A stretch of 64,000 nt of DNA from Pholis gunnellus (GCA_910591455.2 OU342818.1:19555321-19619320); one strand, 5' to 3'. Positions 1-56,688 are shown, numbered from the stretch's first letter. Notes: generated by a model not told the origin, from the letters alone. Numbers and translations are program-made.

Positions 1-793
1 TTGATCCTCTGTCTGAAAACATTCAGTCTGCTCTGACCAGTCAGTCTGTTAAATATGTTAAATACTGCTATTTATATATCTCTGTCACTTATTATTAGCT
101 TTATATTCATGCATGAACTGTTAACGTATGGCTAGATGCTAACGTTACAGAGGTATGCTGTGATATTGGATCTCCTGCCACACATATCTAGTGTTGTTCC
201 AGTCTCTCTTGAAGCCTCCGCTTTGCCTCCTTGAGGCCAGCTTTCAGTCTTTCTCGGACTCGGTATGCTTCATGTTACAGAAAGGCAGCTTTTGTGTCCC
301 TGGATAGCGCCCTTACCTCTCCATTCAGCCAGGCTTTCTGGTTGGGGGAATGATCTTATTGTCTAAGCCAATACATCTGTTCAACAAGCATGGACATGCA
401 AACACTCTGCTCTGTCTGCAGTCTCTCATCCACCGCCACTATGTTTACACACAGAACTAACATATGAACACATTCAAATCCTGCTCAGTAGTAGTATCAA
501 TAACATCCTGTCAATACATAGTGAGTTCATATATTGTGATAAGTCACATTATCAGTCGTATACAGTATGTTGATGCTGTTAAGTATTTGACGCATCAACT
601 ATGAATCATCAAAATGCAAACTGACTGATAAAAGCGTGATGTCATCATTCTGATCAGTAAAACATTGAACTAGTGAGCGCTTTTTTACATCACTTCCTTT
701 AGACACATTTAATCCCTCAGCTAAGAAAGCTCTGCCACTTCCAGACAAACTAGAGCACCTCACAAACACATGCAACATGTAGTGCTCAACTGG

Positions 794-854
<61 letters not shown>

Positions 855-1489
855 CGAGTGTGTGTGTGTGTGTGTGTGTCCACTCAAAAATGACATCTGA
901 AATCAGAAGTCATTAGGAATAAATTGGTGCCATTATGGTCCGAGGGAAGTGTGTGTGTATGTGTGTGTGTGTGTATATTGTGTGTGCCAGAGATAAAGGA
1001 GTAGCATATTTATCACTAAAGTCTCTTCATGAAAACAGGCACAAGCAATAAACAAACACATGTCAGATATGTGGATGTGTCAGCCTGCAGGTGTTTTGTA
1101 GGAGCAAGTGTGTTAAAAATCAAAGTGTGTGTGTGCGTGTGTGAGTGCGTGCGTGCGGGTATGTGTGTGTAGAACATGAGAGTGCATATATGCGCCTGTA
1201 TGATTACGGCTGTGGTGCACCAATCCAAACACAGCATACTGCACTTTGCTAAGAACAACATCAAATGAGTTGTTTATCAAAAAGCTTTTATCCTGCTGTA
1301 GCTCTAATGAAAGTGTGTGTCAGCCTGTGAAAGTGTGTGTTGCAGCTATGTCTTTTGTAGGCATGTTGGACTGTGTGTTTGCTGCTCTAGCCATGAACTG
1401 AAGGTCTAAGCCAGCAGCATGAAAAATGGACAGCAATTTGAGAACAAATGGTGTTTTCTGCATGCGCAGGCAGCCTGGAGATTTCTCAC
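1..1489. other. ADCK1 intron after exon 7 (continues off the left edge)
   Basis: Bases 1-200 contain a fragment of the CAGTCTGCTCTGA-type dispersed repeat. The rest is TG/GT-rich low-complexity DNA. No eighth coding exon seen. Confidence 0.7.
797..879. repeat. (TG)n(AG)n(TG)n microsatellite
   Basis: Compound dinucleotide repeat; further interrupted TG tracts at about 949-980 and 1125-1170. Confidence 0.95.
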
Positions 1490-46965
<45,476 letters not shown>

Positions 46966-47600
46966 CAGAGCAACTATGGGAGGAAGAAGGAACATGGAGC
47001 GTTAACAGAAACACAGACAAATATGAACTGTGGATCTCACTTTGCTGTCTGCCGACCAGACTTGTAAGACTTGAGAATTGTGTGCAGGTGCTTCTCTACC
47101 GAGCTAAATGATGTCCCGCCCACACTGGAGGGGAAAACAACTTTTTAACGTTTTGGTGTCAGCTGATCTAATAGGCTGGTTCAAGATGAGCCGGTGCTGA
47201 TCAGAATCGATCACCGGCGATTGGCGCACAATGCATGCTGGGTAGATTTGTGTCCGACTTGCTCTGACGTTATGAACACGTGGTTAACGGTGACCTCACG
47301 AGAGCGAAGTGTGGAGAATTTAAGAATTGAGTGCACTGAATCGGGACATAGAATATTTTTGGTAATATTCATAATAATGTTTTGATAATCAGACAAATAA
47401 TTGGAAGGGAAGTAAATTGGGGTTCCTTGAAAAGGCAGTTTTTTGCCTAAGAAAAATTGTGATCAACTTGGAGTGTGCTTGGAGCAGAGAAAAAGGTGAA
47501 GCAAATACAAATATATTGATGTCCAAGAGGGAAAGAAAGAAATGTAAACCGTTAAAGCAGACTGGAAAGCATAGGTGGAGAGAGACGAATGCAGTGGTGA

Positions 47601-47601
<1 letters not shown>

Positions 47602-47636
<35 letters not shown>
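47602..47636. repeat. (AC)n microsatellite within the LTR element
   Basis: About 17 units inside the interior of the degraded retroelement, so it arose after or with the insertion. Confidence 0.92.
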
Positions 47637-47641
<5 letters not shown>

Positions 47642-49616
47642 AAATCTAAGAATGGGATTGTCATTTTTAAATTTTATCGCAACATTGTAGCCAACTACAG
47701 ATTAGTGAAGATGTATTCTAACATTTACTGCTGAACTTTGAGTAGTTTTTGTTTTGTTTGTTTTTTTAGTCGAGGTACATGGTCGAGTGAATCCTGATCT
47801 GGGATTCCACTTCGCTGCCGTATGCTCCTCACCCACAAACAACATGAACGACACCACTCAACATGCCGAGGATGAAGAAGATGAACGAGACTCATTCAAG
47901 ATCTACAGTGTCAGCCCTGACCGAAGACTTTCCGCCATCCATGAGCCTGGAAAACATCACACAGGAGAATTGTGTGACATGGACAGAGAAGTTTCGTCAG
48001 CACAGATGCAAGGATGCCCAGCTGATAAGGTATTAGGCCATGAGAGGAAGCTGAAAGGTGGGGCAGAGACTTTGAGACTTTGACACACACCAACTGAAGC
48101 CTTTGGGTGCCATAAAAGTGGCAGCTTGAACATCAAAGAAGAGGCTGCTCATCCTCCATGAACAAGGAGTGGGTGAAGGGATCGACAATCAGCAATCAGA
48201 CTGGGGGGGTGCGGCAGGCAAGCGGAGTGGACCCCTAGTGATGGTGATGCACACAATACAACACGGGGTGAGTTAACTTTAGATTCTTTAGATGACAAAC
48301 TCGTACATTTAATACATACATTAGAAACTAGACAAACACCACTCACATCCGCATAGCGAATGTATTCAAATGAAATTGAAGAATTTGGAAAGTTAAGACA
48401 AGTCACGTTAACTATTAAGGTAAAGATGTTTGGAATGTCACATGCAGGCTGATTCACTTCACTGCACAGCACATATGTTACGTGAACTAGATGAAAGGTT
48501 AGAGGAAGTATGACTTAGAGAAGTGGAAAGGTTATGTTATAATGGTTTTATTGGATGAAAAGTACTGCTGCTGTCTGTTTCTCTGTCTCCCACACAATCT
48601 GAGTTGTAAGAGGGGGAGATTCAACAAGTGTTCTGTTACGAGGCCGAGGAATGCTGTGATGTCTGACCTGCAGCAAGTCAGACTCAATACACTGACTTCA
48701 AAAGCACAAAGGATCTTGATAAACTACAGTAATAAAGATGGACAGATGCATAACAGATTTGTTTCTCTTGAACAGGAATTTCTGCAGCTGATGCCTGTAG
48801 AATTGTGCCTTAAGTGTGCCTGCAAAAATATTCCTTACGTGTGATATTCAATTATTATAAAATTATGAATGAATAAGCCTAGACAATTGCCACATGATCG
48901 CTTCCATTGTTGCGCTAAATTAGTTTACAGCAGAGATAGCGTGCCAAAGGGGGGATATGTAATGGAATTTTGTCTGTCATTTTTGATTTTGTTGTTAAAG
49001 ATAGATCCACATTTTGTATTTGGTAATGTCATAAAAAATCGCAACCTTTGTAAAAGATACGACCAAAATCCAAGTCTTTCAACTCAGTGATAGGACTTTA
49101 GGAATATAGAAGATAGGACATGGAAGGAGATTGAATCTTATACTTTTATTTTGGTAACTGTACTATGCAGGTTATAATTTTGATGTATCACTAAATTGAC
49201 ACGGGTGAAAAGCAAATTCACCACCGTTGGACGACGATGAAACACCTGGAACTATGTGGCCTTAGAGGCACAATGTGTTGTCTACTGTTTTTACCATGTA
49301 AATTGTAACACCTATTCTGCTTACACATCATGACAACTATGTGTAAAGAATGATCCTTTTCCCTACACAGCTTGTACTTATTTTAGAAATGCTACACGAG
49401 AACTGTTAGAAATGCTTTTGAATGTATTAGCCTCAAGAATTGTTAATGCAGATGTTCAAGTGGATTCCTACAGAGATTGATTGACAATTATTGAAACAGA
49501 TATACAGGGCAACCAGTTATGAGTAGATGATGCATTGATGGATACAACTGTTTAATATTCAATTGTGAGGGATTGTGTTATTCCAGGGAATTGATTAATT
49601 CGCTGTGAACAGCGAA

Positions 49617-49628
49617 TTAGGGGGGATT
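49617..49628 (+). other. Polypurine tract of the retroelement
   Basis: TTAGGGGGGATT directly before the TGTGG of the 3' LTR; this is the expected position for plus-strand priming. Confidence 0.65.
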
Positions 49629-50487
49629 TGTGGAGAATTTAAGAATTAAAAGCATTATTTAGTAGAATTTATAGCACTCCTAGTGGTGAATAAAATTGTC
49701 ACAATGATGAGAATGTAAATTATGTTGAGAGTCACAATATATTTACTTATGGAATGTAATATAGGTTTACAGGATGTTTACTTATAGAAGATATTATATG
49801 TTTGCAATAAGTTTACTTGTAGGAGTCTTTTAACATAATCATTGGAAGTGTTGAACCAAAGTACAGTCACATAGGTATGGGGGTTCTGAGCCATGAGGCA
49901 GAGACATCAAAGGGGACACAGAGGTGCTGGACAAATGACCAACAAAGGAGGAGGAGAACCGGAGACAACTAGTGAGGAAGCAGACTGCCATAAAACAACA
50001 GAGAGGACTCCTGGGTAACACCATGCGGCCGCAGGACAGAGGGCAGGTCAGAGGTGATGTCACAAGGAGCCAGCCATTGAGATGAGCAGTGGATCGATGA
50101 AGGAGGCGTCAGAGCGATTGGAAGCCAATCACTGACCCCAGAAGACGGCCTTTGTGTTTTACGACAGATTTCGGACACTTTCCGACCATCGAAGGACATA
50201 AAAGGACTGTTTGCGAGGACGTGCGCCAGGCCATGGTAGTTCGCGTTGCAGGATCCGACTTGGTCGGGCCTGTGAGTGGAGTTGCACGTGGTCTCTGCTC
50301 TCGAGATGCATACTATCGATAGTGTATTATAGATTGTAATTGTCATCATCAGTTTACAGTCGTCATTGTTTAATTAAATACTGTTTTGAATTTGGACCGG
50401 ATCGAGTTACTTTATGATGCGCCTGCGCAGCGATGAAGTAAACACAGCAGCGGCCTTGCGATTCCTCCAGAAGCTTCAGCCTCAACA
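49629..50487 (+). repeat. 3' LTR of the retroelement
   Basis: Begins TGTGG after a polypurine tract and ends CTCAACA before the GAAG duplication (859 bases). It contains a TATA-like ACATAAAAGG at about 50197-50206 and an ATTAAA poly(A) signal at 50373-50378, a sensible U3-R-U5 order. Confidence 0.7.
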
Positions 50488-50807
50488 GAAGCGGCCGCAG
50501 ATTTTAGAGCCTCTCCACCGACTGCATGACCCAAAGCATGATGGGAAACGCCTGGCTGTCGCCGGATCAAAAGAGCTGGTTGGCTCTTAGAAGCTTGATT
50601 GCTGGCTTTTAGTCTCACGTTGAGTAACGAAGGTTTAATTCATAAGCTTATTCATACAACACATATCAAAGGGAACAGCAAAGTGTTTCACAAACAGACA
50701 AAAAGAACAAAAGATAACATAACACAGATACACGCATGTTTCCACATAAATATCTATTTACAAACATGAATAAATCTGAACGAGGTCTGCAAACTACAAG
50801 TAGCCTA

Positions 50808-50950
50808 CAGATCGGATCTAACAGGAAGTAACCGTTTCGTTAACTTCCCGTTTATTCTTTGAAGACTTGACAGCTGTTTTTTGTCCCCACCCCCTGCTGC
50901 TGCCACCTGCTCTCCTCTACTTTCCAGACGTTCATCTGGAACGAGCCTAA
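50808..50950 (-). repeat. Arm A of a head-to-head palindrome
   Basis: The reverse complement begins TTAGGCTCGTTCCAGATGAA and matches 51291-51464, through AAGTAGAGGAGAGCAGG, GGGGACAA and AACAGCTGTCAAGT, to GTTAGATC. The tips of the two copies face each other across 340 bases. Confidence 0.8.
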
Positions 50951-51290
50951 TGTCACACTGCTACACACACAGAGACACACACTAACACACAGAGTGAACA
51001 CTGAAGTGAAGATTACTACTAGTTGACGGCGACTACGCTCGTTACTGTTACACACAGTACATATACTTGAACAAAGCTAATACTTTATCAATGCATCTGT
51101 TCAACAAGTATGAACATGTAAACAAAAGACAAACCTATTTCACTCTGCTCTGTCCTCAGTCTCTCATCCACCAACTAAAGCAAAAGCTGTCTGTCTGTAG
51201 TCCAACTGTTGTGAGACAAATCAGCCAGGAGGACGGAGGAAAGGAGGGCAGAAGACAAGATAGTCAATATATCTATGGTGAATACTAAAT

Positions 51291-51464
51291 ATTAGGCTCG
51301 TTCCAGATGAACTGCTTCTCGCCTGGAAAGTAGAGGAGAGCAGGCGGCAGCAGCAGGGGGCGGGGACAAGAAACAGCTGTCAAGTCGGATAGTTTTCAGC
51401 CGCCTTCAAAGAATAAACAGGAAGTCACAGAAACAGTTACTTCTTGTTAGATCTGATCTGCAGC
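51291..51464 (+). repeat. Arm B of the head-to-head palindrome
   Basis: Inverted copy of 50808-50950 with two extra blocks (ACTGCTTCTCGCC and about 15 bases after CAAGTCGGATAG). Its tip AGGCTCGTTCCAGATGAA is related to the tip AGGCTGGTTCAAGATGAG of the enclosing element, so both may be one transposon family. Confidence 0.8.
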
Positions 51465-51479
51465 TCAGGAAGTTCAACC

Positions 51480-51745
51480 TGCCTCAGGAGCTGCTGATCC
51501 TGTTTTACTCGACTACCATCCAGTCTGTTCTCTGTTCTTCCATCACTGTGTGGTTTGGATCGGCCACCAAACAGGACAGGAACAGACTACAACGGACTGT
51601 CAGGTCTGCAGAGAGGATCATTGGTTCCAGCCTGCCCTCCATCCTGGACTCGTACACCTCCAGAGTCAGGAAACGGGCTGGAAAGATCACTGCAGACCCT
51701 CCACACCCTGTAGACAAGCTGTTCCAACTCCAACTTGTTCTTTAA
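51480..51745 (+). mobile_element. L2/Maui-like LINE fragment (end of ORF2)
   Basis: The frame from 51548 reads MWFGSATKQDRNRLQRTVR, then AERIIGSSLPSILDSY, then RKRAGKITADPPHPVDKLFQ. This is the conserved post-RT segment of fish L2-clade LINEs (W-G pattern, R-A-IIG, DP-HP--LF). It lies inside the inverted-repeat element. Confidence 0.8.
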
Positions 51746-53192
51746 GTTCATATATATTATTTGATATATATTTATAGTAGTTAAATATTTATGCTTAGTT
51801 TATCTGTTCGACATTGTATTTAATGTCCTTGTTTTTATACATAAGCTTTATTATTAGTCACACAAGATTTTAGAGCAACTGCAGCCACTAACATCTGCGG
51901 CCACCTGGCTCTCGTGAGGTCATCGTTGACCTCATGTTCATGACGTCAGAGCAAGTCGGGATCAAGTCGGACACAAATCTACCCAGCATGCATTGTGCGC
52001 CGATCGCCGGTGATCGGTTCTGATCAGGACCGGCTCATCTTGAACCAGCCTAATGATCCACGTGTGCACACATTCACAGCAATTCCTCTGCTGTTTAAAA
52101 TCACAGCCTCTGGTCAAGCATCGAAATGTCTGTCTTTCACACCTGACAATGTTTTGAAAGATATGTGAAAAGCAATATGACAAAGTTGTCATCCCCTGTA
52201 ATTAAAGAGTAAGTTGGTAGACACTTGAGATACAAAATGAAAAAGAGGAATGGTGAAAATCCAAGCAGCGGTGGCACAAATATTCTGACTTTAAATCACT
52301 TGTTCCAAAAGCACCGATTCTACTTGAATAGAACCTTCCTCTCTGTCCTTCAAACTCCACACTTCCTGTTTGTGATGCGAGCTTTCTGTAATAAAGTGGT
52401 GGTCTTCAAACCCAAGCTGAGGGGGTCCCAATGACATCACAGAGGTCCGTTTTACTTGAGAAGCACCAGCCATGATGACTAGTAGGCCTACACTAAACGT
52501 CTGTGCAAAGTGGTGGAACGCCCCTTTAAACCAGTTTGCCACATTGCATTCAGAAATGTGGCAATTAAAAGTCTTCTTGTTTGCGAAGACACACCGTACG
52601 TTGTTACATTGCACCGAATACATGTCAGACATCAGCAGGACCCCCTCTTCAACTCGGCGTGCACCTTAAACAGTAAATGAAAGCCGTTCCTGTGAAGTTA
52701 ATCAGTCAAAGACAACTTGTATAACATTACATGCACAGACCGGCTATGTTTGGTAACACGCGTGGTGAAGTGGACACATACTGCCAGTCACAATGTCACA
52801 TATACAACCACGTCATGTGAAACAGCTCGTGAACGTCACCTTACCTGTGTGCCCATGGGGTTCATTCAGAGAACCACGCGCGCGCTGTTTTCATGTGATT
52901 TACCTTCTGTTATGACCTCAGAGCTTTTTGACCTGAGCGCGAAGAATTGTGGTTAACGTAGTGCCGCGAGAGATGAAGGCTGCTGCGTTCCCATTCAATA
53001 CCGACACTCTCACGAGACTTTGACGTAGAGAGAGGTTTCCTTTATGTTGCCAGTCTATGCAGCCAGCGTGTATACGCTGATATCGTGCCAGTATCTACCT
53101 CTATTGTCGCTGTTTATGACCGATAGAAAACTACACTCTCGGTCAACCGCGGACCCCGATGACGTTTTTCACACGCGTCACACACATTTGGC

Positions 53193-53345
53193 TCCTTCGA
53201 AATGAACCGCTTCTCGCCTGGAAAGTAGACTAAAGTCTACTTTTAGGACAGCCAATAGCTACTTTCCTTACTGAGGAGTTAGCAACACTGAGTGGACGAG
53301 AGCAGGCGGCAGCAGCATGGGGCGGTGACAAGAAACTCTGTACTT
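53193..53345 (+). repeat. Third copy of the AGGCTCGTTCC family
   Basis: Shares GCTTCTCGCCTGGAAAGTAG and GAGAGCAGGCGGCAGCAGCA with arm B, but carries an additional block of about 66 bases between them (53229-53296) that includes the near-palindrome GTAGACTAAAGTCTAC. Confidence 0.65.
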
Positions 53346-53540
53346 CTCAAAAGTCTCTCCAGCTGTTAAAGCCACTGACAGCTGATCCAGCTGTGATCAG
53401 CTGATCCAGGGTCATCATAAACAGACGTCGCTTCACGTGACGATAAAAAAAAGGAAAGGACGTCACTTTTCTCTAAAAACATATTTCCTCTCTCCTTGCA
53501 TGGTCTCTCCATGCATCCCTGGTGGGAGGGACTACGGGGA

Positions 53541-53583
53541 CATCCCAAGTCTCTTATTTGTCATTTCCAAGAGACTTGGGATG
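53541..53583. repeat. Perfect 15-bp inverted repeat (hairpin)
   Basis: CATCCCAAGTCTCTT and AAGAGACTTGGGATG separated by 13 bases. No gene nearby; probably part of repeat debris near the third AGGCTCGTTCC-family copy. Confidence 0.8.
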
Positions 53584-54394
53584 AACCCACATGCTAAGGA
53601 AAGGTGCTTCAGTGCTTCCCTTATTGGCTCATTTAGCATAGGTAACACTGGACCTTCCTTTGCGAAAGGAAAGTAGATAATTCCGCCTCACAATGCCATG
53701 CTGCGGCAGTATTTAAAGTGACGCACCTTTCGGCCGTCCATGAAAACAAACGATATGCTAATGTTACACAGGTTTAACAATCATACCCATGCAGTCATAA
53801 AGTAATGGCTTTCATGTTGATGAACAGACAGTGCCAATGGGGTCATGTTGTAGTTGCTCTTTTCCTAACTCCTCATGAACTCTCCATCACATCTTTCCTT
53901 GACCCCATGGCGTTTACAGCAGCACCAAGACATACATCAATACAGATAACTATGGCACGTAACATACATAAATATTAGATGCCACACAAGCTAAAATGAG
54001 AATAGAATAAATATAGAAATCATACAAGAGCATTTGTGGACAAATGACAGTAAAGTGAGGCGGTGTGATTGATAGCAGCAAAGTCAACAATCAGGTCATA
54101 TATACTATGATTAAGCAATGGTACTCTGTCTGTATTCATATGGTCTCAATGTAATATATTAACATAATATAGTACAATGTCTTGCATTATGATGTGGGAT
54201 ATGAGACACAAGGTGTAGAAGCATGGTAACATATGCTACAGGTAGAGCAGGTGTGCCTGTGGTGTGTGAATGTGAGATAGTTCTGATGGGCAGGTGGCCC
54301 CTTGCATGGTAGCTGCTGTCATGGGATGAGGGCACAACAGCACGAGCCTGCGTCTAATATGAGTTATTTTACCAGATTTGTGTGGTATCTGGCT

Positions 54395-54450
54395 AGGGAT
54401 TCAAACCAGCAACCTTCAAGCTGCTTATCCACTACTGCAACCTACCGCCC
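54395..54450 (-). mobile_element. Possible tRNA-derived SINE fragment
   Basis: The plus strand GGGATTCAAACCAGCAACC reads on the minus strand as a box-B-like GGTTTGAATCCC, followed by a short tRNA-like stretch. No box A partner is clear. Confidence 0.35.
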
Positions 54451-54477
54451 ATGTTGGCCACCTATCATTTCTACTGC

Positions 54478-54606
54478 AGCAGGCTCAGACGGTCTCTGGT
54501 GAGGCAGAGGAGCTGGTGCATCGTGGTGGTGACTCTGATGAAGGTGCTCCTGATCAGCTCGTCGTGCAGAGGGTGTTTGTTGTCCACGATGCTCAGCAGC
54601 TTGCAC
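54478..54606 (-). mobile_element. Possible LINE ORF2 C-terminal fragment
   Basis: The minus strand encodes LLSIVDNKHPLHDELIRSTF and further residues to LSLLQ stop. The HPLHDE and RSTF spacing recalls the end of ORF2 in fish non-LTR elements. Short and unconfirmed. Confidence 0.4.
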
Positions 54607-55622
54607 GGCAGCCGACACCACCGAAGAATATTTTACATATTCATTTTCTCATCAAAACCGCAACGTCAAATGCTAATTTTTATAAAAGGTAATACATTTT
54701 CTCTTGAAAAGCCAGACCAGTGGGCAACACCAGAGCACCATGGGAGAAATGCTCACATGTACATGTTTAAATGCCCGTTTGGCAGTATATAATGTAACTA
54801 AGTACATTTACTCCAGCACAGTACTTGACTTTAGTATTTTGTATACTGTAGGCCTACTTCTACTCTACACAGTCTAGATATCTGTTGCCTATTTTTTCCT
54901 GAGCAAACTATACATTTGCATAAAAATATATGAAGTGAATATAAAACATGCTTTGTTAATCATCAATAAGTCAATTGACAGAACATTTAGTCATCTTTTC
55001 ATGATGACTTTTGATGTTTAGACTATTGTTTGGACAAAGCATTGTGAACGCATCACTTTGGGATCTGGGTAATTTATGACATCATATCTCATGAATCAAT
55101 AAATGAACCGAGAACATAATCATCAGACTAATACATAATCTAAACAATCAATAGTTGCAGTCCAATAGAAAATGTGTAAATTAGCTCCACCTCCACCGAC
55201 TACACCGATGCTATTTACACATTACTGCATCAGTAATAATTACATCATATTTATCTGTCATTGCACAACTACTTCTGCTTCTTCCTGATTAAACTTACTT
55301 TTATGTTTTAAGTTAGAGTACTTCCCCCACCACTGCAGGAGTTTACTGCCCCCTGGTTGCCAAGCATTCAACCTGCTCCACCAGCTACTATCCATGGTTT
55401 GGTCGTGTCCAAAAGGCAGTGGTGAAGGAAGTACTCGAGTAAAGCCACTAAATGAAAAACTACGGTACAGGTGAAAGTGTTTATCTCACAACAGAAGACA
55501 CAGTAGATTCCAACACTGGAGATCAGTGAATGGTGTTTTATAAATTGGCAATAACCTGCTATTTACTGTGACAGGATGCTTACAGGAAGTACAACACTAT
55601 CACCGACAATAAGGACGACGAA

Positions 55623-55671
<49 letters not shown>
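55623..55671. repeat. (TAC)16 trinucleotide repeat
   Basis: Located about 240 bases downstream of the SLIRP stop, possibly within its 3' UTR; a minus-strand transcript would carry (GTA)n. Confidence 0.93.
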
Positions 55672-55907
55672 GCTGCACAGCGCATTCAAACAATGGCAAT
55701 CGTGGTCAGGCACACAGTCACTGAAGGTGAAGGAGGAACACACTTGGGTCGTTCTTCAGAATAGTGATCTATACACCAACCCTGGTGTACTGGTCCAAAT
55801 ATCCCACACATATCCAGCAGCTGAGGAAGCAGGAGCAAACACAGTCTTAGTGAGCTGGGGCCGGGCAACAACAGCAACAGCGTGTCGGGCTCGTCCACAC
55901 AGCAGGA

Positions 55908-55979
55908 TCACGGAGCTTCAGCCTGTTCTCCGTCTTTGTTTGACCTCTGCCCTGCAAACGGACGTCTGTTCCTCTGAAC
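55908..55979 (-). CDS. slirp: SLIRP exon 4 (residues 79-101 and stop)
   Basis: Acceptor ttcagctgcag, then 23 codons VQRNRRPFAGQR to EQAEAP and TGA (55908-55910). It corresponds to the human tail starting VQVHTRRP. The sequence is divergent, but length, phase and the VQ-RRP core fit. Confidence 0.8.
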   Translation of the reverse strand, partial: VQRNRRPFAGQRSNKDGEQAEAP

Positions 55980-56688
55980 CTGCAGCTGAAAACAAACAAA
56001 CAGGGGAATCCAAAAGGACATGAGACATGGTGTGATAATGTGAACAGTTTCCGGTTCTGCCTCATACTGGAACCATATCATGTTTAGTATGGTGGTCTAA
56101 GACACTCATTAGCGTCATATGCTTCAATTAGCTGAGATGCTGTTGCATTTTGACCATCATGTAGGTTTACCTTTGCTCCCTCCAGCACGTGCGGGTCTTT
56201 CTGCAGCGCGTTGTTCAGCCCTTCCTCTGTGGAGAAGCCCACCCAGCAGAAGCCTCTGTGGAAGCCGGAGTCTTTATCCTGGAGCGACACACAAACACAG
56301 AGCAACGAATGAGCAGGTTTGGCAGAAGAAAAAATAAGAGTCCTTCAGTCATTCTAATGCTGTGACAACCACTTACAAATGGAATCAGACACTTCTTCAC
56401 GGGGCCGAACTGTGTAAAGTACTCCCTCATCTCCTCTGCGAAACAAACAGGAACACGTTATGATCTCCATTCACGTCCCATGCAGAGGCTAACAGCTAGC
56501 TAAGGTGACAGTGGCAGCAGCAAGGCTGCATACAGAGCCAAACCGTGTACAAATAAAGTGTCTGGCACACCGTGCTGCCACAACATATCAATGCGTATTT
56601 TGAACCATTAAATATACTTACTGCCGGCTATAGTCCACGGTACTTTAGACACGAAGACCTCGAACACTTTCTTGGTCGGCGCCGCCAT
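55908..56688 (-). CDS. slirp: SLIRP, mitochondrial SRA stem-loop-interacting RNA-binding protein; complete, four exons
   Basis: Exons 56622-56688, 56377-56435, 56171-56278 and 55908-55979 join to 306 bases, giving 101 residues plus stop (human 109). The product is one RRM: beta-1/RNP2-like FVSKVPW (about 12-18), a KEMREYFTQFGPVKKC helix-strand, RNP1 RGFCWVGF (50-57) and a charged tail beginning VQRNRRP. Known role: with LRPPRC it stabilises mitochondrial mRNAs. The start is the only ATG in frame with the RRM and sits in aaaacATGGCGG. A match to an N-terminal presequence is weak by eye. It lies head to head with ALKBH1 (1.33 kb between start codons), as in other vertebrates, but the DNA immediately 5' of its ATG is the GAA tail of a LINE. 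The 3' flank contains a (TAC)n repeat at 55623-55671. Confidence 0.93.
56171..56278 (-). CDS. slirp: SLIRP exon 3 (residues 43-78), RNP1
   Basis: Acceptor gtcgctccag, donor gtaaac, 108 bases, phase 0 on both sides. It encodes DKDSGFHRGFCWVGFSTEEG, including the RNP1 octamer, then NNALQKDPHVLEGAK. Confidence 0.93.
56377..56435 (-). CDS. slirp: SLIRP exon 2 (residues 23-42)
   Basis: Acceptor gtttcgcag, donor gtaagt, 59 bases. With the base from exon 1 it encodes KEMREYFTQFGPVKKCLIPF, matching the first helix and second strand of the SLIRP RRM. Confidence 0.92.
56622..56688 (-). CDS. slirp: SLIRP exon 1 (residues 1-22 plus one base)
   Basis: ATG at 56688, encodes MAAPTKKVFEVFVSKVPWTI, donor gtaagt. 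The exon ends in phase 1. Confidence 0.92.

Larger units (their letters stand above)
47310..50487 (+). mobile_element. Degraded LTR retroelement (endogenous-retrovirus-like) with 4-bp target duplication
   Basis: The insertion is flanked by GAAG at 47306-47309 and 50488-50491. It starts TGTGGAGAATTTAAGAATT (47310-47328), which is repeated exactly at 49629 where the 3' LTR begins, but after those 19 bases the sequences diverge, so nearly all of the 5' LTR is gone. The interior (about 47330-49616) has only short broken open frames, e.g. 47754-48083 and 48542-48844, that I cannot assign; gag, protease and polymerase motifs are not seen. A 4-bp duplication is common in gamma-/epsilon-like and foamy-like elements. 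Family is uncertain. Confidence 0.75.
47173..52051. mobile_element. Inverted-repeat DNA element, split by later insertions
   Basis: 47173-47309 and the reverse complement of about 51900-52051 are about 90% alike over some 135 bases, both starting AGGCTGGTTCAAGATGAGCC. They share GCACAATGCATGCTGGGTAG and TGACCTCACGAGAGC. AAT flanks both ends (47170-47172 and 52052-52054), a candidate 3-bp target duplication. The left arm appears to resume at 50492 (CGGCCGCAGATTTTAG, compared with GTGGCCGCAGATGTTAG in the right arm), after a 3.2-kb LTR element. No transposase is seen. The superfamily is not determined; a Harbinger-like element is possible. Confidence 0.75.
52055..55907. other. Intergenic region between ADCK1 and SLIRP, repeat debris
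   Basis: Contains the third AGGCTCGTTCC-family copy, the hairpin, SINE/LINE scraps and otherwise anonymous DNA. The non-coding first exon of ADCK1 might lie here or nearer 47 kb but cannot be seen. No SNW1 exons found. Confidence 0.55.

Noticed and set aside
599..1264. Open frames rich in His-Thr or Cys-Val
   Set aside because: They are translations of TG/CA dinucleotide repeats; the same applies to frames at 23056-23359, 33244-33539, 39853-40257 and 41012-41289.
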